A DNA stretch of 64,000 nt from Novosphingobium sp. G106 (lineage in GTDB: Bacteria > Pseudomonadota > Alphaproteobacteria > Sphingomonadales > Sphingomonadaceae). The stretch lies in the NCBI RefSeq assembly GCF_019075875.1, contig NZ_JAHOOZ010000001.1, positions 3,224,001-3,288,000 of the forward strand. The letters are read 5' to 3'. The notes below the pieces were generated by a model. That model saw only the letters and a program-made list of their open reading frames with translations, ran no database searches and had not been told where the DNA came from. Made by a program: the position numbers and the translations under genes. Shown here one piece after another: positions 26,387 to 34,468 of this stretch (the first letter of the stretch is position 1; every line of letters begins with the position of its first letter).

Positions 26387-27319
26387 CTAGCCCTGGTACT
26401 CGGCGACCGGGAGTCCGGGTGCCGGGAGATCGAGGATCTCGAACAGACCACCAGCTAGAGGCTCCTGGGCAAACCGCTCGGACGAATAGCCTTGCGAGCC
26501 GGTGATCAGGAACAGGCGGCTATAGTCCGTTCCGCCGAAAGCCGGGCGCAGGCCGCGCCGCACCGGTAGCGCCCGCTCTTCGAGCATGGTCCCGTCGGGC
26601 GCGAAGCGCCGCAATTTCCAGCTCTCGTAGAACGCTATCCAGATGCAACCCTCGGCGTCGACAGCCATTCCATCGGGATAGCCGTCTTCGGGCGCAAAAG
26701 ACGCGAAGGTGCGCCGATTGCGCAAGGCACCATCGTCGCCCAGATCGTAAGCGTAGCTGACCAGCGGCATGGAATCGTTGATATAGGCGGTACGGCCATC
26801 GGGACTGAAGGCAGGCCCGTTCGCGGTCACGAGATTGCGCTCCTGGGTCGAATAACCGCCGTCGGCTCCAATTACATAGACCTCGCCGTTGCTGCGCACG
26901 TCAAAATCCTTGAGCGAGCTTTCCTTGTCCTCGGACGTCGTGCTGTCGTCCCACTGCGCGGTGTCGCACGACCCGGTCCAGTACCGCCCTGCCCGATCCG
27001 TGACGCCGTCGTTCAGGCGTGCCTTGGCCGGGTCGGGAATCGGGTTGAACAGCGGCTCGTAAAGATCCCGCTCGGGGTCGACGACGGCGATCCCGTCGGC
27101 GCAGGAAGCGATATAGCCGCCGCTACGGCGCGGAGCGATCGCGCTGATCCATTGCGGTGCCGCCCAGGTCGTCTTGCGGCCGGTTTCGAGTGCAAAGGAG
27201 TTGATCGAAGGGTTCTCGATGTCGACCCAGCATATGCTGCCGCTGCGCGTATCCCAGATCGTGCTTTCTCCCAGGATCGCCTTCGCATCCCACACGCAGC
27301 GCCAGCCCTGCCCTTCCAT
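26387..27319 (-). CDS. SMP-30/gluconolactonase/LRE-family lactonase
   Basis: A 310-residue six-bladed beta-propeller. Conserved stretches are AILGESTIWD (metal-binding Glu), NDGVTDRAGRYWTGSCD (Asn and Asp of the metal site) and EDGYPDGMAVDAEGCIW. Family members hydrolyse lactones in the cytoplasm. Its place behind a flavin monooxygenase that may form lactones makes ring opening a natural role. ATG 27319 has GAGAGGA upstream; the reading frame continues 188 codons further up but overlaps the neighbour gene and is a shadow there. It is the second gene of the operon starting at 28476. Confidence 0.83.
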   Translation of the reverse strand: MEGQGWRCVWDAKAILGESTIWDTRSGSICWVDIENPSINSFALETGRKTTWAAPQWISAIAPRRSGGYIASCADGIAVVDPERDLYEPLFNPIPDPAKARLNDGVTDRAGRYWTGSCDTAQWDDSTTSEDKESSLKDFDVRSNGEVYVIGADGGYSTQERNLVTANGPAFSPDGRTAYINDSMPLVSYAYDLGDDGALRNRRTFASFAPEDGYPDGMAVDAEGCIWIAFYESWKLRRFAPDGTMLEERALPVRRGLRPAFGGTDYSRLFLITGSQGYSSERFAQEPLAGGLFEILDLPAPGLPVAEYQG

Positions 27320-27372
27320 CTCGCGTCCTCTCTTTTTTCTTATCCTCGATCCTCGTGCCAGCGCGAGGAAGT

Positions 27373-28476
27373 CTACGCCGTCTGGACCTTGGGCGCATGC
27401 CGCGGCGCCGTCACGTCGATATCCTTCAGCCTTGGCAGGACCTTGCGTGCGAACAGTTCGTAGTTTGCACGGCCAAGGTCGAAGGGCATATCGCCGAACT
27501 GGGTGTAGATGATGAACTGGCCGACGTCGAAGCGCTCCTGCATGAGCGCAAGCTTCTCGTAAACTTCCTCTGGGCGGCCCCAGATCTGCAGATCTGCCAG
27601 GAACTCGTTGAACTTTTCGATGCCGTTCTTTTCTACCGACCGCGCCAGCGCACCGTAGTATTCGTAGCCTTCGATCGAAGCGAATTCCTTGTTTCCGAAC
27701 TGATAGAAGCTCGACGTCGAACGGGCATATTCCACGAGATACTTGTCGCGCATGTCCTTGGCCTTGGCCGGGTCCTCGTCTACTGCGACGAAAGCGACCA
27801 GGACAGGGCGCGGCGCTTCGCGTCCGTTCACGCTGCGGAACCGTTCGCGGTAACTCTGAAGGTCTTCGTCGACACGGTCCCAAGGCTTCTGGGCGATGAT
27901 CATAAGGCCGACGTCGAGACTGGCCATGAGTTGCACCGATTCCGGTGACACAGCCGAGGCGAAAATCCGGCCACGAAAGCTGTCGTAGGGGCGCGGACGA
28001 AGCTCGACGCGGGGCTGCTTCAGATAGGCGCCGTCGTACTCCATGACGCCCGTTTCCAGGCCCTGCATCAAGGCCTCCGCATACTCACGGAAGCGCTTGC
28101 GCGCCTCCCCCATCGGCACGTCGAAGCCCACGAACTCTTCCTTGCCGAGCCCGCGGCCCATGCCGAGGATTGCGCGACCTTCGGAATAGTAGTCGAGCAG
28201 AAGGAAGCTTTCGGCGATCCGCACCGGATTTTGCCAGGGCAGGACCGTCACGGTCGTGCCCAGCTTGATCCGTGAGGTCTTCGCCGCGACCCAAGTAAGG
28301 AACTGCGGGACGTTCGGGGTCATCATGTAACCGGTGAAATGGTGCTCCGGCGTCCAGATTGAATCGAAGCCTTGATCCTCTGCCTGGGCAGCAAGCGACA
28401 ACTCGTGGCGGAACACGTCCTTGTCAGTGACCCGATCATGCAGGTTTTGAAAGGTCAGACCTAACCCAACGTCCAT
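27373..28476 (-). CDS. LLM-class flavin-dependent monooxygenase
   Basis: A 367-residue bacterial-luciferase-family protein (FDSIWTPEHHFTGYMMTPNVPQFL, RIKLGTTVTVLPWQNPVRIAE, LDYYSEGRAILGMGRGLGKEEFVGF, IFASAVSPESVQLMASLDVGLM). EHHF with the following segment is typical of two-component FMNH2-using luciferase-like enzymes. It is of a different subfamily from the diketocamphane-type gene at 24533. The SMP-30 lactonase gene follows after 53 bases on the same strand. A perfect CCTAAT-N4-ATTAGG operator lies 31 bases before the start. Confidence 0.84.
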   Translation of the reverse strand: MDVGLGLTFQNLHDRVTDKDVFRHELSLAAQAEDQGFDSIWTPEHHFTGYMMTPNVPQFLTWVAAKTSRIKLGTTVTVLPWQNPVRIAESFLLLDYYSEGRAILGMGRGLGKEEFVGFDVPMGEARKRFREYAEALMQGLETGVMEYDGAYLKQPRVELRPRPYDSFRGRIFASAVSPESVQLMASLDVGLMIIAQKPWDRVDEDLQSYRERFRSVNGREAPRPVLVAFVAVDEDPAKAKDMRDKYLVEYARSTSSFYQFGNKEFASIEGYEYYGALARSVEKNGIEKFNEFLADLQIWGRPEEVYEKLALMQERFDVGQFIIYTQFGDMPFDLGRANYELFARKVLPRLKDIDVTAPRHAPKVQTA

Positions 28477-28506
28477 TTTGATTCTCCAGAATCCTCGTCG
28501 AGATCA

Positions 28507-28522
28507 CCTAATATGAATTAGG
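28507..28522. promoter_or_regulatory. Operator CCTAAT-ATGA-ATTAGG with minus-strand promoter
   Basis: A 16-bp site with perfect 6-bp arms stands before the LLM/SMP-30 operon. On the minus strand a TTGCAA (-35 candidate, 28529-28534) lies six bases before it, so the site falls between -35 and -10. The layout matches that at 36882-36907. Confidence 0.6.
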
Positions 28523-28663
28523 CTATCATTGCAAGGGGGGGATTTTATGGGCTGCTCGCATGGAGGGGGCCTTCTATGCCCCAAATATCTGATTTATAAT
28601 ACTTATTATGTCGAGTGGATGGTGGGCCGAAGTGGCCCCGACTGGAAGGGTGATCGCTACCGC

Positions 28664-28706
28664 TTGACCGACAATCCTTGCCTAATATATAATAGATTTG
28701 ATTAGG
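28664..28706 (+). promoter_or_regulatory. Promoter of the CoA-ligase/ribB operon with operator halves
   Basis: TTGACC (28664-28669), 18 bases, then a perfect TATAAT (28688-28693). The -10 box is bracketed by CCTAAT (28681-28686) and ATTAGG (28701-28706), the same half-sites as at 28507-28522 but with a 14-base spacer. A repressor bound here would cover the -10 box. Confidence 0.6.
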
Positions 28707-28717
28707 GAGATGGTGAC

Positions 28718-30409
28718 TTGCATCCTCAGACGGTTTTCGAACGCCGCCGTGCCATCGCTGGCCGTCACCCGGCCTGGACGTGGCCGTCGCTCCAGGCCTA
28801 TCTCGACTGGAGCCTCGCCGATTTCGGCGGCCGTCCTTTGGTCATCACCGATGGCCAGACATTCAGTTACGACGAAGTGGCCGAGCTTTCGCGGCAGATG
28901 GCTGCAGGGATCTCTTCTCGCGGCATAGTCAAGGGGGACCGGGTGGGCATCGTCATGGCCAACGACCCGATGACGGTGCCTCTCCTCTTCGCCATCTGGC
29001 GTGCGGGCGCCGTGGCCGTTCCCCTCAACACCCTTTACCGGATCGATGAGCTCGAGTTTGCGCTTCGCGAAGCCGGATGCGCCTTGCTCGTTACGATGTC
29101 CGGCTTTGGCTCCCGAAATTTGGAAACCGAAATCGACGCCGCCCTGCCCGGCTGGCGCGATGGTTCTTGCGCGGCGCTCCCGGAACTGCGCGCCGGCGGA
29201 CTTGTGTTCAACCGCAATGCGCCCGAGCGTTTGCTTGAATATCTTGCAGGTGAGCCCGGCGCCGCGCCGGCGATCGCCGGCGGCGACACGGCCGTCATCA
29301 TGTTCACCTCTGGAACTACGGGAGCTCCCAAGGGGGTCGAGATCACGCACGACAACCTCCTGCGCGCCTCGTATGCTGGAGCCTACCACCAGGCCTTCCA
29401 GGAAGGCCGCAGGGCCGTATTCTCGCTGCCACTCTACCATGGTTTTGGCATGGTCGTCGGCCTTCTGTCGGGCATGGTCGTCGGCGGAGCGATCATCCCG
29501 CTGCTGCGCTTCGATCCGCACGCCATCCTCGAGGCGATTGGCCGCCACCGCGCCCAATATCTGATGGGCGTACCGACTATGACGATTGCGCTCATGGAAC
29601 AGGCCAAACGCGGCGATTACGATTTCTCATCACTGACCGCGATCCATAGCGCGGCCGCGCCCACGCCGAGCTGGGTCTGGGAAGAGATCAGGCGCACCTT
29701 CGGCTGCGATGAGATCATCACCAGCTATGGCCAGACTGAAGTGACGGCGACCGTCGTGTGCACTGCGCCGGGAGACCCTATCGAGATCGTCTCCGATACG
29801 CAGGGCCGCATCGTCGAGGGAGGAATCGCGGGACTGCCCGAACTGGGCGGCAAGATCGCCGAGTTCAAGACGATCGATCCAGCGAGCGGCGACGATCTGC
29901 CCTGGGGCAGCCCGGGCGAACTGTGCTGCCGCAGCCTGATGAACAGCAAGGGCTATTTCCGGCGGCCCGACGCCACGGCCGATCTATTTCTGCCCGGCGG
30001 TTGGGTGCGGATGGGCGATCTTGGCCAGTTCAGGCCCGATGGAAACCTGTTCCTGACCGGCCGCACGAAGGAACTCTACAAAAGCCGCGGCGAGCTCGTC
30101 TCGCCAAAGGAACTCGAGCAATTGCTGACCCAGCACGACGAGATCGCACAGGCCTTCTTCATCGGGATGCCGGACGATCAGTTCGGCGAATGCGGTTGCG
30201 CGTGGGTCGTCAGAAGTGACGGAAGCGCGATCACCGAGACCGATATACGGGAATTCCTGCGCCAGCGCGTCGCTGCCTACAAGCTACCCCGGGATATCTG
30301 GTTCACCACCGAAGATCGCCTGCCCAAGACCGGGACCGGCAAGGTGCAGAAGGCCCTTCTGCGCGAAATGGCTTTGGCACTCCTTGCAGAGGCTGGCCCC
30401 GCCAACTGA
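28718..30409 (+). CDS. Acyl-CoA synthetase (AMP-binding)
   Basis: A 563-residue adenylate-forming ligase that activates a carboxylic acid to its CoA thioester. Motifs in order: TSGTTGAPKGVEITH (phosphate loop, about 193-207), SYGQTEVTATV (about 332-342), RMGDLGQFRPDGNLFLTGRTKELYKSRGE (hinge region) and PKTGTGKVQK with the catalytic Lys near the C-terminus. The start is TTG 28718 with GGGAG eight bases before it; nearby ATG and GTG codons are out of frame. In the camphor pathway a CoA ligase (CamF) acts after ring opening; this gene could do the same job. ribB-like follows after 20 bases. Confidence 0.87.
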   Translation: MHPQTVFERRRAIAGRHPAWTWPSLQAYLDWSLADFGGRPLVITDGQTFSYDEVAELSRQMAAGISSRGIVKGDRVGIVMANDPMTVPLLFAIWRAGAVAVPLNTLYRIDELEFALREAGCALLVTMSGFGSRNLETEIDAALPGWRDGSCAALPELRAGGLVFNRNAPERLLEYLAGEPGAAPAIAGGDTAVIMFTSGTTGAPKGVEITHDNLLRASYAGAYHQAFQEGRRAVFSLPLYHGFGMVVGLLSGMVVGGAIIPLLRFDPHAILEAIGRHRAQYLMGVPTMTIALMEQAKRGDYDFSSLTAIHSAAAPTPSWVWEEIRRTFGCDEIITSYGQTEVTATVVCTAPGDPIEIVSDTQGRIVEGGIAGLPELGGKIAEFKTIDPASGDDLPWGSPGELCCRSLMNSKGYFRRPDATADLFLPGGWVRMGDLGQFRPDGNLFLTGRTKELYKSRGELVSPKELEQLLTQHDEIAQAFFIGMPDDQFGECGCAWVVRSDGSAITETDIREFLRQRVAAYKLPRDIWFTTEDRLPKTGTGKVQKALLREMALALLAEAGPAN

Positions 30410-30429
30410 AACATTGATCGGAATCATCC

Positions 30430-31536
30430 ATGTCGACCAACAGCGTCTCACCAATCGAAGAGATCATCCAGGAAGCCGTCAACGGGCGTCCCTACATCCT
30501 GGTCGATGCCGACGACCGGGAGAATGAGGGTGACGTGATCATCCCAGCCCAGTTCGCAACGCCGGCGCAGATCAACTTCATGGCAAAGCATGCGCGGGGT
30601 CTGATCTGCCTCGCTATGACACGAACGCGCGCCGAGGAGCTCGAGCTCCGCCCCATGACGGATCATAACGAGTCGGGGCACGGCACGGCCTTCACGGTGT
30701 CGATCGAGGCTCGCGATGGCGTGAGCACGGGGATTTCCGTGCACGACCGGGCGCACACGATTGCGGTTGCGATCGATCCAACCAAGGGAACGGACGATCT
30801 GGTCACGCCTGGTCACGTCTTTCCGCTAACCGCGCGCGATGGCGGCGTCCTCGTGCGGGCCGGACATACCGAAGCGGCCGTCGACATTTCGCGGATCGCA
30901 GGTTTGATGCCGGCGGGCGTGATTTGCGAGGTGATGAACGCCGACGGCACGATGGCACGGCTTCCCGAGCTCCTTGAATTCGCCGCGCTCCACGGCCTGA
31001 AAGTCGGGACGATCGCGGATCTCATCGCTTATCGTCGCCGCCTCGAAAAGCTGGTGGAACGCGTGGTCAGCGCCCCTTTCGAAAGCCACTACAGCGACGT
31101 TGCGCTGACCATCCACGTGTACCGAAATGTGCTCGACGACGGTGAACACGTCGCGATCGCGAAAGGGGTGGTCAAGCCGGACGTCGACACTCTCGTTCGC
31201 GTCCATCAGGTCGATCTGACGACCGACCTCCTTGGTTGGTCAGCCGCCCAGTCGGATTATGTGGCGCGCGCACTGTCTGCCATCGGGCGCCATGACGGAG
31301 CCGCCATCGCCGTATTCGTGCGCGATCCGAGCCCCACCTCCATCTCGCGCAGGATCAAAGGCGGCCGCAGCGAATACCACCACCAGCATGCGACCCGAGA
31401 CTATGGGATTGGCGCCCAGATCCTGCTCGATCTCGGCGTCGGCAAGATGACCCTGCTGACCTCGAGCCAAGCCAAGCTCACTGCGCTCGAAGGATTCGGT
31501 CTGACCGTCACCGGACGCGTGGCTCTGCGCGAATAG
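30430..31536 (+). CDS. ribB: 3,4-dihydroxy-2-butanone 4-phosphate synthase with degenerate GTP cyclohydrolase II domain
   Basis: A 368-residue fusion. Residues about 5-205 are the RibB domain, which makes the four-carbon precursor of riboflavin ([43 protein letters not shown]). Residues about 210-368 look like the RibA domain, but the zinc-binding Cys cluster is missing: the place reads [20 protein letters not shown]. The second half is therefore probably not a working cyclohydrolase, as in many proteobacterial RibBA-like proteins. Its place in an operon with a CoA ligase, among FMN-using monooxygenases, suggests extra flavin supply during catabolism. Confidence 0.85.
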   Translation: MSTNSVSPIEEIIQEAVNGRPYILVDADDRENEGDVIIPAQFATPAQINFMAKHARGLICLAMTRTRAEELELRPMTDHNESGHGTAFTVSIEARDGVSTGISVHDRAHTIAVAIDPTKGTDDLVTPGHVFPLTARDGGVLVRAGHTEAAVDISRIAGLMPAGVICEVMNADGTMARLPELLEFAALHGLKVGTIADLIAYRRRLEKLVERVVSAPFESHYSDVALTIHVYRNVLDDGEHVAIAKGVVKPDVDTLVRVHQVDLTTDLLGWSAAQSDYVARALSAIGRHDGAAIAVFVRDPSPTSISRRIKGGRSEYHHQHATRDYGIGAQILLDLGVGKMTLLTSSQAKLTALEGFGLTVTGRVALRE

Positions 31537-31602
31537 CCGCCGAAATCGTGCTGGACAGCGCCCGTCCGACCCGGGCTCGAAGCGGCGTCAGTACTGCGTT
31601 GA

Positions 31603-32091
31603 TCAGATGGTCACGACCCTGGAATAGCCACCCTTGTGGAATACCAGCGGTTCTCCTGCAGCGTGGAGATCGAGGTCGCGCACGCGGCCAAGCACGAAGA
31701 AATGATCGCCCGCCTCGTGAACGGCATGAATATCGCAATCGATCCAGGCCAGGGCCCCGTCGATGATCGGCGCTCCCAGCTCCGACCGTCGGTAATCGAT
31801 CCCGGCGAACTTTGTGTCACCCTTCGCCGCCAGCGCCTTGCAAACCGGTCCCTGCTGGTCACTCAGAACATTGACACAAAAGTGCCCTGCGGCCTCGATC
31901 TGCGGCCAGGTAGACGAAGACTTGTCAGGGAAGAAGCCGACGAGCATCGGCTCGAGCGAGACCGAGGTAAACGAGCCGACGATCATCCCGATCGGCTCTC
32001 CTGCGGACGTGGACGCGGTCACCGCGCAGACGCCGGTCGGATAGTGGCCGAGGATGCGGCGGAACGCCGCCGCGTCGGTGGCAATCGTCAT
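31603..32091 (-). CDS. Flavin reductase (NADH:FMN oxidoreductase type)
   Basis: A 162-residue protein of the flavin reductase-like FMN-binding family: GHYPTGVCAVTA, GMIVGSFTSVSLEPMLVGFFPDKSSSTWP, FCVNVLSDQQ and HFFVLGRVRDL. It makes free FMNH2 (or FADH2) for two-component monooxygenases. It is the last gene of the TonB receptor-dehydrogenase-P450 operon, six bases after the P450. A P450 would not normally need it, so its partners are probably the LLM monooxygenases at 24533 and 27373. Confidence 0.88.
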   Translation of the reverse strand: MTIATDAAAFRRILGHYPTGVCAVTASTSAGEPIGMIVGSFTSVSLEPMLVGFFPDKSSSTWPQIEAAGHFCVNVLSDQQGPVCKALAAKGDTKFAGIDYRRSELGAPIIDGALAWIDCDIHAVHEAGDHFFVLGRVRDLDLHAAGEPLVFHKGGYSRVVTI

Positions 32092-32097
32092 GAGGGG

Positions 32098-33339
32098 TCA
32101 GACCTTCCAAACGAGCGGGACATTTTCGACGGCCGCGACGATGCCCGAATGATAGATAGGCGCGGCTCCCTCCGCCAAAGCGAAAGTCGGGATCCGCGCC
32201 AGCCATTCCTGAAGCGTCACGAGAACTTCCATGCGCGCCAGATGCAAGCCGGCGCAGCGATGCGGCCCCTGCGCGAACGTGGAATGAGCCGCGACGTTGG
32301 GGCGCGACAGATCGACTTTCATTGGATCCTCATGCTGGCTGTCGTCGAGACCGTGCAGAGCGGTGGGCAGAAGGATCAGGTCGCCCGCCTTCAACTGTAC
32401 CCCGTGAAATTCCATGTCTTGGACCACGTAGCGCGCATCGGAGACTACCGCGAACCGACGGAACAGTTCCTCCACGCCGCGCAGCAGCTTTTTGGGATCG
32501 GATCGCATTTCCTCGACCGTCTCAGGATGGCGCGCAAGGTAGATCATCATGAAGCTGAGCAGGTTCACCACTGTATCCAGCCCAGCGAGCAGCAGAAGCG
32601 AGACGAGGCCCAGCAGCTTGTCCGGCGGCATCGGCGCACCGTTGATCTCGGTGTTGACCATCATGGTGATGAGGTCCGTTCCCGTCCCGCCGCGCCGCTG
32701 CTCGACGATCGGCGCCAGATAGTCGAAGAAGCCCTTGTTTGCCGCCTCAAGGGCCCGCCCCTGCTCTTCGGGCGTGCTGCCTGACGGCCGGGTCATCTCC
32801 TTGGCCAGTTGATTCAGCATGGGCACATCGTCGAAAGGCAGGTCGGCGAGCGCGAGGAACACCTTGACCGGGAAAATCCCGGCAAAATCGCGCGCGAAAT
32901 CGCAGCCGCCCTTGTCGGCAAAGCCTTCGATCAATTCGATCGCGACGGATCGTACGTCGCTTTCGATCCTGCGAATCTGGGCAGGATTGAGCCCCCTGTC
33001 GATCGCCTTGCGATAAGGGGTATGTTCGGGCGGGTCCATCTTGGTCGGGACCATCTCATAGGCTTCGCCGGCCTCACGCGGCACCCAGATAACCCGGCTC
33101 GAGAAGTGTTCGGGATGCCGATAGACCTCGTCGATCACTGTGCCGCGCGTGGCGACCCAGTGGCCTCCGGTCAGCGGCGTCCACACCAGCGATGGGTTGT
33201 CTGCCGTCTGCACCCGTTTCCAGGCTTCGTGGAAACCTTCCTCTAACCCGTCCAGCGCATAGATGTCGATGTCGCGCACACGGTCCGACGGTACGTGATC
33301 GGGGATCGTCGTTCTGTGCTTTTCGATTTGGGTGGCCAT
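32098..33339 (-). CDS. Cytochrome P450, CYP101 (P450cam)-like
   Basis: A 413-residue soluble P450 with strong resemblance to P450cam, recognised from memory: LVWTxxxGGHWxATRG, [19 protein letters not shown], LDTVVNxLSFxM, FHGVQLKxGDxILLP. The heme Cys is C362 in [10 protein letters not shown]. The Asp-Thr pair for oxygen activation is in AGLDTV. The Tyr that bonds the camphor carbonyl is kept (Y94), as is the following Thr (T99), but nearby positions differ: W85 for Phe87 and M96 for Phe98. A cyclic ketone or ether substrate of a different shape is therefore likely. It is 18 bases after a CamD-like dehydrogenase. No ferredoxin or reductase is encoded here. Confidence 0.88.
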   Translation of the reverse strand: MATQIEKHRTTIPDHVPSDRVRDIDIYALDGLEEGFHEAWKRVQTADNPSLVWTPLTGGHWVATRGTVIDEVYRHPEHFSSRVIWVPREAGEAYEMVPTKMDPPEHTPYRKAIDRGLNPAQIRRIESDVRSVAIELIEGFADKGGCDFARDFAGIFPVKVFLALADLPFDDVPMLNQLAKEMTRPSGSTPEEQGRALEAANKGFFDYLAPIVEQRRGGTGTDLITMMVNTEINGAPMPPDKLLGLVSLLLLAGLDTVVNLLSFMMIYLARHPETVEEMRSDPKKLLRGVEELFRRFAVVSDARYVVQDMEFHGVQLKAGDLILLPTALHGLDDSQHEDPMKVDLSRPNVAAHSTFAQGPHRCAGLHLARMEVLVTLQEWLARIPTFALAEGAAPIYHSGIVAAVENVPLVWKV

Positions 33340-33357
33340 AGTCGGGGAATCCTCGGA

Positions 33358-34440
33358 TCAGGTCAGGAAGGGATCGATGACCGCCTTGGTCGCAACGCCG
33401 GTCCGTGTGACTTCCAAGGCATCGGTCGCGGAGTCGAGCGAGAAGCGATGGCTGACCAATTCGGCCAGCGGCACCTTGTCCTGAAGCCGAGCTGCGAGGT
33501 GCATCGCGTGGTAGTAGTTGCGCGGAGCCGGGAACGAGGCGCCGCCGATGCTGAGGTTCTTTATCGTAAGATCGCGCGGTGAAATTGCCTGGGTGCCGAT
33601 CGCGCCCCACAGTCCGAGGATGATGTACCGCCCGTGGGGGCCCGTCAGGTCAACGCCTTCTGGGAAAGCGGCAAGCACACCCGCAGCCTCGATGACGACG
33701 TCGGGACCGGTCGGACCAGTAATCTCGTAGACGGCGCGCTTGCGCTCTTCCGGCGAAAGATCGAGCGATACGGTAGCAGTCGCGCCAAGTTTCCGCGCTG
33801 CCTCGAGCCTCGCCGGCGCCTTGTCGATCACGACAATGCAGCGCGCGCCCATTTGCGCTGCGACGAGAACTGCCGAGAGACCGACTGGGCCCGCGCCCTG
33901 GACCAGGACAGCATCGTTCAATTGCACCGGGCCGCAGCGATCGAATCCTCGCAGCACCGTCGGCAGCGCGCAGCCAAGCGCGGCGATTGCCGTCGGGTCG
34001 GCACCATCGGGAAGGCGGTAGAACGCCATGCCCCGGGGTAGCCACGAGTACTGCGCGTAGCTGCCCCAGTTCGGCCGGTTCGCGTGCTCGAAGAACGTGG
34101 TGTTCTCGCATGGAGTCTGCTGGAGGACGGTGCAGGAGTAGCACCGACCGCACAGTGCGATAGGCGCCCAGACGACATGGTCGCCCGGCTTGACGGGCAC
34201 ACCTGCGTAGTCGGTCTCTGTGCCCGCACCGAGCGCCTCGATTTGGCCGACGCCCTCATGCCCCAGGATGATCGGGAAAGGCATTTCTCCCGCTTCGCCC
34301 GAAACGATGTGGACGTCGCTCCCGCACACCCCGCCCAGCACAGTCCGGACCAGCGCCCCTCCCGGCTCGGGAGGAGCGATATCCACGTCCCATGTTTCGA
34401 CCCTGCCGGTCTCGACCAGTACCGAGGCTTTACCCTTCAT
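33358..34440 (-). CDS. Zinc-dependent alcohol dehydrogenase, CamD-like
   Basis: A 360-residue medium-chain dehydrogenase. Catalytic zinc ligands lie in GGVCGSD and LGHEGVG; the structural zinc site is CGRCYSCTVLQQTPC; the NAD fold has GAGPVGLSAVLVA (about 188-200). In P. putida camD, a Zn-dehydrogenase for 5-exo-hydroxycamphor, precedes camC (P450cam) in the same way, so oxidation of the P450 product to a ketone is the natural proposal. ATG 34440 has GAGAGG upstream; the longer frame is not conserved-looking. Confidence 0.86.
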   Translation of the reverse strand: MKGKASVLVETGRVETWDVDIAPPEPGGALVRTVLGGVCGSDVHIVSGEAGEMPFPIILGHEGVGQIEALGAGTETDYAGVPVKPGDHVVWAPIALCGRCYSCTVLQQTPCENTTFFEHANRPNWGSYAQYSWLPRGMAFYRLPDGADPTAIAALGCALPTVLRGFDRCGPVQLNDAVLVQGAGPVGLSAVLVAAQMGARCIVVIDKAPARLEAARKLGATATVSLDLSPEERKRAVYEITGPTGPDVVIEAAGVLAAFPEGVDLTGPHGRYIILGLWGAIGTQAISPRDLTIKNLSIGGASFPAPRNYYHAMHLAARLQDKVPLAELVSHRFSLDSATDALEVTRTGVATKAVIDPFLT

Positions 34441-34468
34441 ATTCGTCCTCTCCGACCAGCAGGTGATG

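Noticed and set aside
27320..27883. N-terminal extension of the SMP-30 frame
   Set aside because: These codons run within the LLM gene in another frame. The SMP-30 domain begins right after ATG 27319, which has its own ribosome-binding site.
32098..34440. Naming the genes camC and camD
   Set aside because: The resemblance is strong but the substrate pocket differs and no substrate has been shown, so gene symbols for camphor genes would overstate the case.
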